From contig NZ_CP114065.1 of assembly GCF_027627575.1 (NCBI RefSeq), positions 6,572,001 to 6,636,000 of the forward strand: a stretch of DNA of 64,000 bases. Reading direction: 5' to 3'. The notes beneath the pieces were generated by a model that was given only the letters and a program-made list of their open reading frames with translations, searched no databases and was not told the origin of the DNA. Within the stretch, counting starts at the first letter, position 1; each line of letters opens with the position of its first letter. Made by a program: the position numbers and the translations under genes. Shown here piece by piece: positions 8,760-17,427 of this stretch. The DNA comes from Kribbella sp. CA-293567. Lineage in GTDB: Bacteria; Actinomycetota; Actinomycetes; Propionibacteriales; Kribbellaceae.

Positions 8760-8774
8760 TAGGAAACTTTCCTA
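8760..8774 (+). promoter_or_regulatory. ROK-type operator palindrome
   Basis: The 15 bases TAGGAAACTTTCCTA form a perfect inverted repeat (7+1+7). AT-rich palindromes of the form GGAAA-N-TTTCC are typical operators of ROK-family repressors. It overlaps the expected transcription start of the ROK gene, so autorepression and control of the downstream sugar operon by read-through are likely. Confidence 0.65.
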
Positions 8775-8846
8775 ACAGTTGATCCGGCGCGCGATCCAGC
8801 AGCGTGGCCAGGCGACGGGACGGCGACGGAAGGGCAGGGTAGGCAC

Positions 8847-10046
8847 ATGGCCAGCACACCCGGTACTCCCCGCCTGCTCCGCGCGATGAACGACCGCGCC
8901 GCCCTCGACCTGCTGTTGTCACAGGGACCGTTGTCGCGCACTACGCTCGGTAACCTCACCGGCCTCTCGAAACCGACCGCCTCCCAGCTGCTCGCCCGGC
9001 TCGAGAGCGCCGGCCTGGTCCGCGCGAGTGGCACCAGCGCCGGCCGCCCCGGCCCGAACGCGCAGCTCTACGAGATCAACGGCGGCATCGCGTACGTCGC
9101 CGGCCTGGACGTCACCCCGACCCGGATCCGCTCGGCCGTCGCGGACCTGACCGGCAACGTGGTCGGCCGCTTCGAGCTGCCGACCCCCGGCCGCAGCGCC
9201 AAGGGCACGGTCGAGCGGGTGGTCAAGGCCATCGACGGCGCCCTCGGCGAAGCCGGCCTGACCCGCGACCGGCTGCACCGCGTCTCGATCGGCACCCCCG
9301 GTGGGTTCGACCCGACCACCGGCCGGCTCCGCTACGCGACCCACCTGCCCGGCTGGCACGCGCCGCACCTGCTCGAGGAACTGGCGGCCGCGATCGCCGT
9401 ACCGCTCGAGGTCGAGAACGACGTCAACCTGGCCGCCGTCGCCGAGCAGCAGGTCGGGCACGCGAGCAACAGCGACAACTTCGTCATGCTATGGGGCGAG
9501 GAGGGGATCGGTGCCGCGATAGTGATCGGGGGCCGCCTGGTCCGCGGCGCGACCGGCGGTGCCGGTGAGGTCGCCTTCCTGCCCCTGCCCGGTACTCCGC
9601 TGGTGCGCAACGTCGGCCGCAACAACGCCGGCGGCTTCCAGGAACTCGCCGGTGGCGAACCGGTCCTCGAACTGGCCCGCACCAACGGCATCAAGGCCCG
9701 TACGCCGGAAGCCGCGATCGCCGCCGCCCTGGAGACCCCCGGCGCCGGCGACACCGTGCTCGCCGAGTTCGCCCATCGTCTCGCGGTCGGCCTGGCCGCG
9801 ATCGTGTCCGTCGTCGACCCCGAGCTGATCGTGCTCGCGGGTGGCGTCATCACCGCCGGCGGCGAACGCCTCCGTGGTCTGGTGCAGGACGAGCTCGCCG
9901 AGCTCGCCGTACCGCGGCCGCGATTGCTGATGACCGCCATCAACGCCGATCCGGTCCTCTCCGGCGCCCTCCAGTCCGCCCTCACCTACACCCGCGACGA
10001 GGTCTTCGACACCGCCGGCACCACCTCCGGGAGCAGTACCGACTAG
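8847..10046 (+). CDS. ROK-family transcriptional regulator
   Basis: This 399-residue protein has an N-terminal winged helix-turn-helix (about residues 12-65, including SRTTLGNLTGLSKPTASQLL) and a C-terminal ROK sugar-kinase-like domain with a phosphate-binding VAGLDVTPTRI strand and the ENDVNLAAVAEQ segment. The zinc-binding Cys-x-Cys signature of ROK kinases is absent, as expected for a regulator that only senses sugar. It lies directly upstream of, and codirectional with, the importer/GH4 operon and probably controls it through the palindrome at 8760. Confidence 0.92.
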   Translation: MASTPGTPRLLRAMNDRAALDLLLSQGPLSRTTLGNLTGLSKPTASQLLARLESAGLVRASGTSAGRPGPNAQLYEINGGIAYVAGLDVTPTRIRSAVADLTGNVVGRFELPTPGRSAKGTVERVVKAIDGALGEAGLTRDRLHRVSIGTPGGFDPTTGRLRYATHLPGWHAPHLLEELAAAIAVPLEVENDVNLAAVAEQQVGHASNSDNFVMLWGEEGIGAAIVIGGRLVRGATGGAGEVAFLPLPGTPLVRNVGRNNAGGFQELAGGEPVLELARTNGIKARTPEAAIAAALETPGAGDTVLAEFAHRLAVGLAAIVSVVDPELIVLAGGVITAGGERLRGLVQDELAELAVPRPRLLMTAINADPVLSGALQSALTYTRDEVFDTAGTTSGSSTD

Positions 10047-10149
10047 CCCGGACCACTCCCCGCACACCCCCGGACCAGGAAGCGACCTGGCCCGGCGGAT
10101 CCGCACACCCGAAACGCAGTCAGCTCCATCCAGGATCAGGAGAACGGAA

Positions 10150-11478
10150 ATGCGTCGAGTCCACCAAGCAGTGACCGCGGCCGCCGCGGTCGCGCTGCTC
10201 GCCACCGCCTGCACCGGTACGTCGACCGCCCCGGCGGCCAACGACGACGCCACCCAGGAAACCACCATCACCTTCTGGCACGGCTGGAGCGCCCCCAGCG
10301 AGGCGGCCGCGATCGCCGCGAACGTCAAGGCGTTCGAGACCGCGCACCCGAACATCAAGGTGAAGGTCGTCGGCAACATCAACGACGACAAGATCAAGCA
10401 GGCGCTGCGGGCCGGCGGCCCGAACTCCCCCGACGTGGTGTCGTCGTTCACCACCGACAACGTCGGGACGTTCTGCAAGTCCAACGTCTTCGCCGATCTG
10501 AAGCCGTTCCTGGACAAGTCCGGGGTCGACCTGGACAAGACTTTCCCGAAGCCGCTGCAGGACTACACCCAGTTCGAGGGCAAGCGCTGCACGCTGCCGC
10601 TGCTGAACGACGCGTACGGCCTGTACTACAACAAGACCGCGTTCAAGGCGGCCGGCATCACCGAGGCGCCGAAGACGCTGTCGGAGTTCGACGCGGCGGC
10701 GAAGAAGCTGACCAAGCCGACCGCGGACGGTTACTCCCAGCTGGGCTTCATGCCGAACTTCCACGGCTACGAGTCGACCACCTCGCACTTCGCCGCGCAG
10801 TGGAACCCGACGTACTTCACCCCCGAGGGCAAGTCCAACCTGGCCGGCGACCCGGCCTTCGGCAAGATGCTCACCTGGCAGTCCAACCTGGTCAAGGAGC
10901 TCGGCGGCTTCGCCAAGCTGGAGAAGTACCGCGCCACCTTCGGCGACGAGTGGGGCGCCAAGAACCCGTTCCACACCGGCCAGGTGGCGATGTCGCTCGA
11001 CGGTGAGTGGCGGCTCGGGATGGCCAAGGAGGCCGGGGTCAAGTTCGAGATCGGTGTCGCGCCGTTCCCGGTCCCGGACGACCAGGTCGACAGCTACGGC
11101 AAGGGCTACCTGTCCGGCACCATCATCGGGATCGCGAACACCAGCCAGAAGCAGAACGCCGCCTGGGAACTGGTCCGGTTCATGACCACCGACACCAAGG
11201 CCGTGGTCGACTTCTCCAACGGCATCCACAACGTGCCCTCCACCCTGGAGGCGCTGAAGTCGCCCGATCTGAAGGTCGACGAGAGCTTCAAGGTCTTCCT
11301 GGAGATCGCCCAGCACCCGAAGAGCAGCACCACCCCGGCCAGCCCCAACGGCGGCGCGTACCAGCTCACCCTGCAGGACTTCGGCTACGCCTTCGAGGCC
11401 GGCAAGCAAACCGATCTGGCCGCTGGTCTGGCGAAGACCGACGCCCAGATCGACAAGGACATCGCGCAGGCCAAATGA
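10150..11478 (+). CDS. Sugar ABC transporter substrate-binding lipoprotein
   Basis: This 442-residue precursor has a lipoprotein signal ending LLATACTG, with the lipidated Cys at about residue 24, followed by a class-1 solute-binding fold (TITFWHGWS start, typical of family-1 sugar binders). It captures an oligosaccharide outside the cell for the two permeases behind it. A good AGGAGAACGG ribosome site precedes the ATG, and its TGA overlaps the permease ATG. The adjacent GH4 and kinase genes suggest the ligand is a disaccharide or amino-sugar oligomer. Confidence 0.93.
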   Translation: MRRVHQAVTAAAAVALLATACTGTSTAPAANDDATQETTITFWHGWSAPSEAAAIAANVKAFETAHPNIKVKVVGNINDDKIKQALRAGGPNSPDVVSSFTTDNVGTFCKSNVFADLKPFLDKSGVDLDKTFPKPLQDYTQFEGKRCTLPLLNDAYGLYYNKTAFKAAGITEAPKTLSEFDAAAKKLTKPTADGYSQLGFMPNFHGYESTTSHFAAQWNPTYFTPEGKSNLAGDPAFGKMLTWQSNLVKELGGFAKLEKYRATFGDEWGAKNPFHTGQVAMSLDGEWRLGMAKEAGVKFEIGVAPFPVPDDQVDSYGKGYLSGTIIGIANTSQKQNAAWELVRFMTTDTKAVVDFSNGIHNVPSTLEALKSPDLKVDESFKVFLEIAQHPKSSTTPASPNGGAYQLTLQDFGYAFEAGKQTDLAAGLAKTDAQIDKDIAQAK

Positions 11479-12431
11479 TGTCGACGGCAACGATCTCTCC
11501 AGGCCTGAGGCACAAACGCCGCCGTGAGCGGTTGCGCAACCTCGCCTTCCTGTCCCCGTGGCTGATCGGGGTCAGCGTCTTCTTCCTCTACCCGCTGGCC
11601 TCGACCGTCTACTTCAGTTTCATGAAGTACGACGGGTTCACCCCGCCGGTCTGGACCGGCCTGAAGAACTGGTCCTACGTCTTCACCGACTACCCGTTCT
11701 TCTGGCCGGCCCTGCGCAACACGCTCTGGCTGGTGATCATCATGGTCACCCTGCGAGTCCTGTTCGGGCTCGGCATCGGGATGCTGATCACCAAGGTCAA
11801 GACCGGTGCCGGGCTGTTCCGGACGATGTTCTACCTGCCCTACCTGGCGCCGCCGGTGGCCGCGACGATGGCGTTCGCGTTCCTGCTCAACCCGGGCACC
11901 GGGCCGGTGAACAACATCCTGGGCAGGCTCGGGCTGCCGCAGCCGGGCTGGTTCAACGATCCGGCCTGGTCCAAGCCGGCCCTGACGCTGCTGGCGATCT
12001 GGGGCATCGGCGACCTGATGGTGATCTTCATGGCGTCGCTGCTCGACGTGCCGCTGGAGCAGTACGAGGCGTCGTCGCTGGACGGCGCGAACGCCTGGCA
12101 GCGGTTCGTGCACGTCACGCTGCCGAACATCCAGCCGATCGTGTTGTTCGCGGTGATCACCGGCGTGATCCAGACGATGCAGTACTACACCCAGCCGTTG
12201 ATCGCCGGAAAAGTCGCCAGTGGAGTGATCGGGGGGTCGGGTCAGCAGTTCGAGCCGGGATATCCGGACAAGTCGACGCTGACCCTGCCACAACTGGTCT
12301 ACAACCTCGGGTTCCAGCGGTTCGACACCGGTGGCGCCTCGGTGATCGCGCTGGTGCTGTTCGTACTGGCGATGGTGTTCACGGCGATCCTGATGCGCCG
12401 CGGCAGTGGCTTCCTGGCCACGGACGACTAG
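11475..12431 (+). CDS. Sugar ABC transporter permease, MalF type
   Basis: This 318-residue inner-membrane permease has about six helices and the EAA loop YEASSLDGANAWQRFVHVTLP (about residues 197-217) that contacts the ATPase. The ATG at 11475 overlaps the binding-protein stop (ATGATG; 11478 is an alternative). No ATPase gene lies in the operon, so a shared MsiK-type ATPase encoded elsewhere is expected, as in other actinomycete sugar importers. Confidence 0.93.
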   Translation: MMSTATISPGLRHKRRRERLRNLAFLSPWLIGVSVFFLYPLASTVYFSFMKYDGFTPPVWTGLKNWSYVFTDYPFFWPALRNTLWLVIIMVTLRVLFGLGIGMLITKVKTGAGLFRTMFYLPYLAPPVAATMAFAFLLNPGTGPVNNILGRLGLPQPGWFNDPAWSKPALTLLAIWGIGDLMVIFMASLLDVPLEQYEASSLDGANAWQRFVHVTLPNIQPIVLFAVITGVIQTMQYYTQPLIAGKVASGVIGGSGQQFEPGYPDKSTLTLPQLVYNLGFQRFDTGGASVIALVLFVLAMVFTAILMRRGSGFLATDD

Positions 12432-12444
12432 GAGGCCTGCAGAG

Positions 12445-13347
12445 ATGAGCACGTTGACCACGCCCCGGGTGGAGACTCCCGTCCCCGCCCCGGGGCTGAC
12501 CACGGCCGGCCGCGAGGCACGGCGTACCAAGTTCCTGCAGTGGGTCGCCGTGCACTCGCTGGCGATCGCGGCCGCGTTGTTCTTCGTCCTGCCGTTCGTG
12601 TTCGTCGCGCTGACCGCGGTGATGAGCGACCAGCAGGCGCTGACCCGGGACCTGTGGCCGGACTCCTGGCACTGGGGGAACCTGCGCACCGTCTGGGAGA
12701 CCCCCGGGTTCCTGACCTGGTGGAAGAACACCCTGATGTACGCCGTCCTGGGCACGGTGCTGACGTTGCTGTCCAGCATCCCGGTGGCGTACGCGCTGGC
12801 CCGCTTCAAGTTCCGCGGCCGCAACCTCGCGATGATGCTGGTGATCTCGACGATGATGCTGCCGCCGCAGGTGGTGATCGTGCCGATGTACCTGTTCTGG
12901 GCCAAGGAACTGCACCTGTCCGGGACGTTGTGGCCGCTGATCATCCCGATGGCGTTCACCGACGCGTTCTCGATCTTCCTGCTCCGCCAGTTCCTGCTGA
13001 CCATCCCGAAGGAGTACGTCGACGCGGCCAAGGTCGACGGCTGCGGGGACTTCCGCGCGCTGGTCCGGATCATCCTGCCGATGGCCAAACCGGCCATCGC
13101 GGCGGTCGCGCTGTTCCAGTTCTTCTACTGCTGGAACGACTACTTCGGTCCACAGATCTACGCCTCCGAGAACGCCGCGGCCTGGACCCTCAGCTACGGT
13201 CTGGAATCCTTCAAGGGTGCCCACCACACCAACTGGAACCTCACCATGGCAGCAACCCTGCTGGTGATGGCTCCGGTGATCATCCTGTTCTTCTTCGCCC
13301 AAAAGGCCTTCATCGAAGGCGTCACACTTACAGGGGTCAAAGGTTGA
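12445..13347 (+). CDS. Sugar ABC transporter permease, MalG type
   Basis: This 300-residue permease pairs with the preceding gene. It has six predicted helices and the EAA motif EYVDAAKVDGCGDFRALVRI toward the C-terminus. I chose the ATG at 12445 because GGAGG lies ten bases before it and similar permeases start near here; an in-frame ATG further upstream lies inside the previous gene. The stop overlaps the TTG start of the GH4 gene. Confidence 0.93.
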   Translation: MSTLTTPRVETPVPAPGLTTAGREARRTKFLQWVAVHSLAIAAALFFVLPFVFVALTAVMSDQQALTRDLWPDSWHWGNLRTVWETPGFLTWWKNTLMYAVLGTVLTLLSSIPVAYALARFKFRGRNLAMMLVISTMMLPPQVVIVPMYLFWAKELHLSGTLWPLIIPMAFTDAFSIFLLRQFLLTIPKEYVDAAKVDGCGDFRALVRIILPMAKPAIAAVALFQFFYCWNDYFGPQIYASENAAAWTLSYGLESFKGAHHTNWNLTMAATLLVMAPVIILFFFAQKAFIEGVTLTGVKG

Positions 13348-14597
13348 AACTCACAGTCGTCGGTGGCGGATCCACCTACACGCCTGAACTCATCGACGGG
13401 TTCGCCCGGCTGCGCGACTCACTGCCGGTCACCGAACTGGTCCTCGTGGACCCGGCGACCGACCGGCTCGAACTGGTCGGCGGGCTGGCCGAGCGGATCT
13501 TCGCCAAGCAGGGCCATCCCGGCAAGGTCACCACCACGTCGAACCTCGACCAGGGGATCGACGGCGCGGACGCGGTCCTGCTGCAGCTGCGGGTCGGCGG
13601 GCAGGCCGCCCGGGGCAAGGACGAGAGCTGGCCGCTGGAGTGCGGTTGCGTCGGCCAGGAGACCACCGGCGCGGGCGGCCTGGCGAAGGCGCTGCGCACG
13701 GTTCCCGTCGTCCTGGACATCGCCGAGCGGGTCCGCCGGTCCAACCCGGACGCGTGGATCATCGACTTCACCAACCCGGTCGGGATCGTCACCCGCGCGC
13801 TGCTGTCCGAGGGCCACAAGGCCGTCGGGCTGTGCAACGTGGCGATCGGCTTCCAGCGCAAGTTCGCCAAGATGCTGGGGGTGACGCCGGAGCAGGTCAC
13901 CCTCGACCACGTCGGCCTCAACCACCTGACCTGGGAGCGCGGCGTCCGGGTCGACGGCGAGAACGTGCTGCCTCAGCTGCTCGCATCGCACTCCGCGGAA
14001 CTGGCCGACGAGTTGCACCTGCCGGCCGAGCTGCTGCTGCAGCTGGGCGTCGTACCGTCGTACTACCTGCGCTACTTCTACGCCCACGACGAGGTCGTCC
14101 GTGAGCTCAGGGAGAAGCCGTCGCGGGCGGCCGAGGTCGCGGCGATCGAAAAGGAACTGCTCGACCTGTACGCCGATCCCTCGCTGGACGAGAAGCCCGC
14201 CCTGCTGGAGCAGCGTGGCGGCGCGTACTACTCCGAAGCAGCGGTCGCGCTGGCGTCGTCGCTGCTCAACGACACCGGCGACGTCCAGGTCGTCAACACG
14301 CTGAACAACGGCGCGCTGCCGTTCCTCCCCGACGACGCGGTGATCGAGGTACCGGCCACCGTCGGCGCCGCCGGCACGACGCCGTTGCCGATCTCGCCCC
14401 TCGAGCCGTTGTACGCCGGACTGGTCGCGAACGTCACGGCGTACGAGAATCTTGCTCTGGAGGCCGCTCTGAAGGGTGGTGCGGAGCGGGTGTTCAACGC
14501 TCTGCTCGCGCACCCGTTGATCGGCCAGATCGAGTACGCGAACCAGCTCACCGACAAGTTGCTCGCACACAACCGCGAGTACCTCTCATGGGCGTGA
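13344..14597 (+). CDS. GH4 family 6-phospho-beta-glucosidase
   Basis: This 417-residue enzyme starts at a TTG overlapping the permease stop (TTGA), with GGGG about nine bases upstream. The N-terminus LKLTVVGGGSTYTPELIDGF is the NAD-binding Rossmann start of glycoside hydrolase family 4. GH4 cleaves phosphorylated disaccharides by an NAD- and Mn-dependent oxidation/elimination mechanism. The conserved DFTNPVG, the metal-binding Cys in LCNVAIGF and the His in LDHVGLNH are present. It overlaps the kinase gene by ten bases. The lack of a phosphotransferase system here implies the kinase makes its substrate. Confidence 0.93.
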   Translation: MKLTVVGGGSTYTPELIDGFARLRDSLPVTELVLVDPATDRLELVGGLAERIFAKQGHPGKVTTTSNLDQGIDGADAVLLQLRVGGQAARGKDESWPLECGCVGQETTGAGGLAKALRTVPVVLDIAERVRRSNPDAWIIDFTNPVGIVTRALLSEGHKAVGLCNVAIGFQRKFAKMLGVTPEQVTLDHVGLNHLTWERGVRVDGENVLPQLLASHSAELADELHLPAELLLQLGVVPSYYLRYFYAHDEVVRELREKPSRAAEVAAIEKELLDLYADPSLDEKPALLEQRGGAYYSEAAVALASSLLNDTGDVQVVNTLNNGALPFLPDDAVIEVPATVGAAGTTPLPISPLEPLYAGLVANVTAYENLALEAALKGGAERVFNALLAHPLIGQIEYANQLTDKLLAHNREYLSWA

Positions 14598-15634
14598 CGA
14601 TGGTGAACGAGGTGGACGGCGTGGCCTTGGTGAGACCGTTGGTGCCGGGCGGCGTGCTCGCCTTCGACGCCGGCAACAGCAAGACCGACGTCGCCCTGGT
14701 GTCCGCCGACGGAACAGTGCTGGGGACCGCGCGCGGAGGCGGCTTCGAGCCGCACATCATCGGCGCCTACGCCGCGGTGGAGGGGCTGGCCCCGCTGGTC
14801 GCCGCCGCCGCGGCCGAGGCCGGCCTCGCGGTCGGTGACGTCCCGCTGGTGCAGCAGATCTCCGCGTGCCTGGCGAACGCGGACCTGCCGATCGAGGAGG
14901 AGCGCCTCGCCGAGGCGTTCGAGTCGTTCGGCTGGGCCACCTCGGTGCACGTCGCCAACGACACCTTCGCGCTGCTGCGCGCGGGCGTCGACGAGCCACG
15001 CGGCGTCGCGGTGGTCTGCGGCGCGGGCATCAACTGCGCCGGCCTGCTACCCGACGGCCGGACGGCCCGCTTCGCGGCGGTCGGCAAGATCTCCGGCGAC
15101 TGGGGCGGCGGCCAGCAACTCGCCGACGAGGCGTTCTCGGCAGCCGCCCGCGCCGACGACGGCCGAGGCCCGGCAACGGCCCTCACCACAGCGCTCCCCG
15201 CGCACTACGGCGTCGACTCGATTCCATCCCTGATCGAGGCCCTGCACCTCGGCGACATCCCCTACGCTCGCCGCCTGGAAGCGACACCTCTCCTCTTCCA
15301 GGTAGCAGCCGCAGGCGACGCCGTCGCCCGCGCAGTCGTCCAGCACCAAGCAGAGGAGGTCGTCGCCATGGCGGTAGTCGCAATGCGCCGCCTGGACCTC
15401 CTGACAGAGCCGACAGACGTAGTACTGGGCGGCGGCGTCCTCACCGCAGGCCACCCCCTGCTGATGGAAACCATCGTCCGCCTACTCGCCGCCGCGGCCC
15501 CGAAGGCGGTCGCCCGGGTAGTAGACGTGCCGCCGGTCGTCGGCGCAGCCCTGCTAGGCCTCGACCACACCAACGCGGCCCCCGCGGCGCACCTGACCCT
15601 CCGCTCCGCCTACGCCAGTTCGCCGGCCGCGTAG
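14588..15634 (+). CDS. BadF/BadG-type sugar kinase (N-acetylglucosamine kinase-like)
   Basis: This 348-residue ASKHA-fold kinase has a phosphate-1 loop LAFDAGNSKTDVALVSADG near residue 24, an adenosine-side VVCGAGINCAGLL and the GDWGGGQQLADEA segment characteristic of N-acetylglucosamine kinase-like BadF proteins. It is the last gene of the importer operon and overlaps the GH4 gene. It probably phosphorylates the imported sugar, either the disaccharide (giving the GH4 substrate) or a released monosaccharide. The start could also be the ATG at 14600. Confidence 0.88.
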   Translation: MGVTMVNEVDGVALVRPLVPGGVLAFDAGNSKTDVALVSADGTVLGTARGGGFEPHIIGAYAAVEGLAPLVAAAAAEAGLAVGDVPLVQQISACLANADLPIEEERLAEAFESFGWATSVHVANDTFALLRAGVDEPRGVAVVCGAGINCAGLLPDGRTARFAAVGKISGDWGGGQQLADEAFSAAARADDGRGPATALTTALPAHYGVDSIPSLIEALHLGDIPYARRLEATPLLFQVAAAGDAVARAVVQHQAEEVVAMAVVAMRRLDLLTEPTDVVLGGGVLTAGHPLLMETIVRLLAAAAPKAVARVVDVPPVVGAALLGLDHTNAAPAAHLTLRSAYASSPAA

Positions 15635-15730
15635 ACGCCGACTCATGGCGGTTCGGTCTTCGCTATCGGACCGGACCGCCTAGAGCGCTCGCCAGCCTAA
15701 GCGGACACCAGGCCCCCGGCTTGCGTGGGA

Positions 15731-15746
15731 TGTAATCATGATTACA
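15731..15746 (+). promoter_or_regulatory. Perfect 16-bp palindrome overlapping a start codon
   Basis: TGTAATCATGATTACA is a perfect inverted repeat whose last base is the A of the next gene's ATG. It sits in GC-rich DNA, so chance occurrence is unlikely. It is probably an operator for an autoregulator, and its position leaves no room for a ribosome site, implying a leaderless or very short leader transcript. Confidence 0.65.
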
Positions 15747-16276
15747 TGAGTACACAGTCAGAGGGTGAGCGTGTTCGGGGTTGGCTGACCGGCCGGCTTC
15801 CGGCGGAGTGGTTCGAGGGTGAGCTCGAGGTGAGCATCGATCGCGACGAGATTCTCGTGGTCGGGCAGATCGCGGCGCCTGAGCAGAGCGACGGGGTCAG
15901 TGCGGCGGAGCGGGCTGCCGCTGAGGAAGGGCGGATCAAGCAGTTCCGGGAGGACACCCGGGAGAAGCGGATCGAGATCGCGCGGGAGCTGGAGCACGCG
16001 ACCCGGCGGAAGGTCGCCTGGGGCGTGCGGGCCGGCGGGACGCGGACCGTGTTCACGTCGTTGTCGGCGCCGGTGATGACGCGGTTGCGGCAGCCGGAGC
16101 GACAGGTGCTGGACACGCTGGTCGACGCCGGGGTGGCGCGGTCGCGCAGCGACGCGCTCGGATGGTGCGTGAAGCTGGTTGCCCAGCACAGTGAGAGCTG
16201 GCTGGGCGATCTTCGGGAGGCGATGGCGAAGGTGGAGGACGTCCGCCGGGCGGGGCCGGACGCCACCGAGGAGTAG
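15746..16276 (+). CDS. Unknown protein, actinomycete type, with palindromic operator
   Basis: This 176-residue soluble protein is not recognised. It has an N-terminal domain with the acidic SIDRDEILVVGQI segment, a charged coiled-coil-prone stretch (about residues 50-90: AAERAAAEEGRIKQFREDTR and on) and a C-terminal part, RSRSDALGWCVKLVAQH, that resembles the helices of ribbon-helix-helix or antitoxin-like proteins. I chose the ATG at 15746, not the GTG 21 bases earlier, because the palindrome ends there. Its partner and role are unknown. Confidence 0.7.
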   Translation: MSTQSEGERVRGWLTGRLPAEWFEGELEVSIDRDEILVVGQIAAPEQSDGVSAAERAAAEEGRIKQFREDTREKRIEIARELEHATRRKVAWGVRAGGTRTVFTSLSAPVMTRLRQPERQVLDTLVDAGVARSRSDALGWCVKLVAQHSESWLGDLREAMAKVEDVRRAGPDATEE

Positions 16277-16290
16277 CACCGGTTCGCCAC

Positions 16291-16370
16291 CACACACCAA
16301 GCTCTTTCGGAGCCGCTGCCCTGAGCCTTCGCAGGCGGGCCGCGGTCGGCTTCAGCCGACTTGGTGTGTG
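16291..16370. repeat. Inverted repeat between convergent genes
   Basis: Perfect 11-base arms CACACACCAAG (16291-16301) and CTTGGTGTGTG (16360-16370) enclose 58 bases of GC-rich DNA that can itself fold. It lies between two genes that converge, so a bidirectional terminator is the simplest reading; a small mobile remnant is possible. Confidence 0.5.
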
Positions 16371-16387
16371 CTGGCGCTCCGGATCGC

Positions 16388-17272
16388 CTAGCTGTGGCGC
16401 GGGGGTTCCGTGCTCCAGCCGTTGTCGCCGCCGGACCAGTTGCCATTGGCACCCGGTGCGCCCTGGTGGGCCGGGTACTGCGCCTCCTGCGACGGGTAGG
16501 CGGCGGTGCGATCGCCCATTCCGTTGCCGGTGCCGGTGCCGGTGCCGGCGCCGTTGCCCGCACCGTTGCTAGTGCCATTGCTCATCCCGTTGGAACCAGC
16601 AGCCGCGTTCGGACGGTTCATCGTGCTGCGGTCGAACACGGTGTGCAGCGCCTGGGCGGCCATCTCGCGGCCCCCGAGGCCGAAAGCAAGGCCGAGTGCC
16701 AGCGCAGCACCACCGAGCACGATCAGCAGCGTGTTGCCGGTCAGCTGGACGGCGATCCCGAGCTGGGTCAGTGCGGCGAACGCGGCGTACACCAGTACGG
16801 CGTACCGGCCGACCTTGGCGAGCGTCTCGTTGCCGGTGGCACCGCGGATGATCATCGCCAGGAAGTTCGCGAACAGCGCCGCCAGGCAGACGATCACGAT
16901 CGCGGCGAAGATCCGCGGGATGTAGCCGAGCATGTCGGACATGAAGGCCGAGATCTCCGGTACGCCGAGCGCGGAGGCGAACATCGTGAAGCTGATCAGG
17001 AAGACGAACCAGAACACGACCTTGCCGAGCATCGCCGAAGCGGTCAGCCCCGTGCCGGACCGCTGCAGGATGCCGGACACACCGGCACGCTCCATCCATT
17101 GGTCGAAGCCGACCTTGCCGAGCAGTTTCCCGACCAGCTTGCCGAGCACCTTGGCGACGATGTAGCCGATCGCCAGGATGACGATGCCGCCGAGCAGGTT
17201 GGGAATGAACCCGAGAAGCTTGCCGAAGGCATCTTCGAAGGGTTGGGTGAAGTCGATGGCCAGTGCTGACAT
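16388..17272 (-). CDS. Conserved TM-helix (MscS-like) membrane protein
   Basis: This 294-residue protein has at least four hydrophobic segments with the conserved TM-helix repeat found in small MscS-like proteins (PNLLGGIVILAIGYIVAKVL at about 23-42, and a final helix with GLAFGLGGREMAAQ that resembles the MscS pore-to-beta transition). The MscS beta domain is missing and is replaced by a Gly/Asn/Thr-rich low-complexity tail with the repeat GNGAGTGTGTGN. A role in mechanosensing or as a membrane anchor is inferred. The start at 17272 is supported by GAGAGGAA upstream. Confidence 0.82.
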   Translation of the reverse strand: MSALAIDFTQPFEDAFGKLLGFIPNLLGGIVILAIGYIVAKVLGKLVGKLLGKVGFDQWMERAGVSGILQRSGTGLTASAMLGKVVFWFVFLISFTMFASALGVPEISAFMSDMLGYIPRIFAAIVIVCLAALFANFLAMIIRGATGNETLAKVGRYAVLVYAAFAALTQLGIAVQLTGNTLLIVLGGAALALGLAFGLGGREMAAQALHTVFDRSTMNRPNAAAGSNGMSNGTSNGAGNGAGTGTGTGNGMGDRTAAYPSQEAQYPAHQGAPGANGNWSGGDNGWSTEPPRHS

Positions 17273-17427
17273 CGGCGTTCCTCTCCGGACTGGCCCGCAC
17301 CCGCCGCCACGCACACGTCCCGCGCGACTCCGGCTACGGGCGGGTTGCAGTGGTGTCGGAACATCACGTGCCCGGCCTCACCGTGCGTAAACGGTACTCA
17401 CCTAAGGTAATGTGATTGCATAAGGCA

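Noticed and set aside
10047..10149. Terminator CCAGG-AAGCGA-CCTGG between the ROK and binding-protein genes
   Set aside because: The 5-bp stem is too weak and has no U-run.
11007..11474. Long N-terminal extension of the MalF-type permease
   Set aside because: It is an out-of-frame reading of the binding-protein gene; the ATG at 11475 overlaps the stop and starts a normal permease.
12540..13343. Fusion of an extra domain to the GH4 enzyme
   Set aside because: The upstream frame is a shadow of the MalG gene; GH4 proteins start at the Rossmann motif found right after the TTG.
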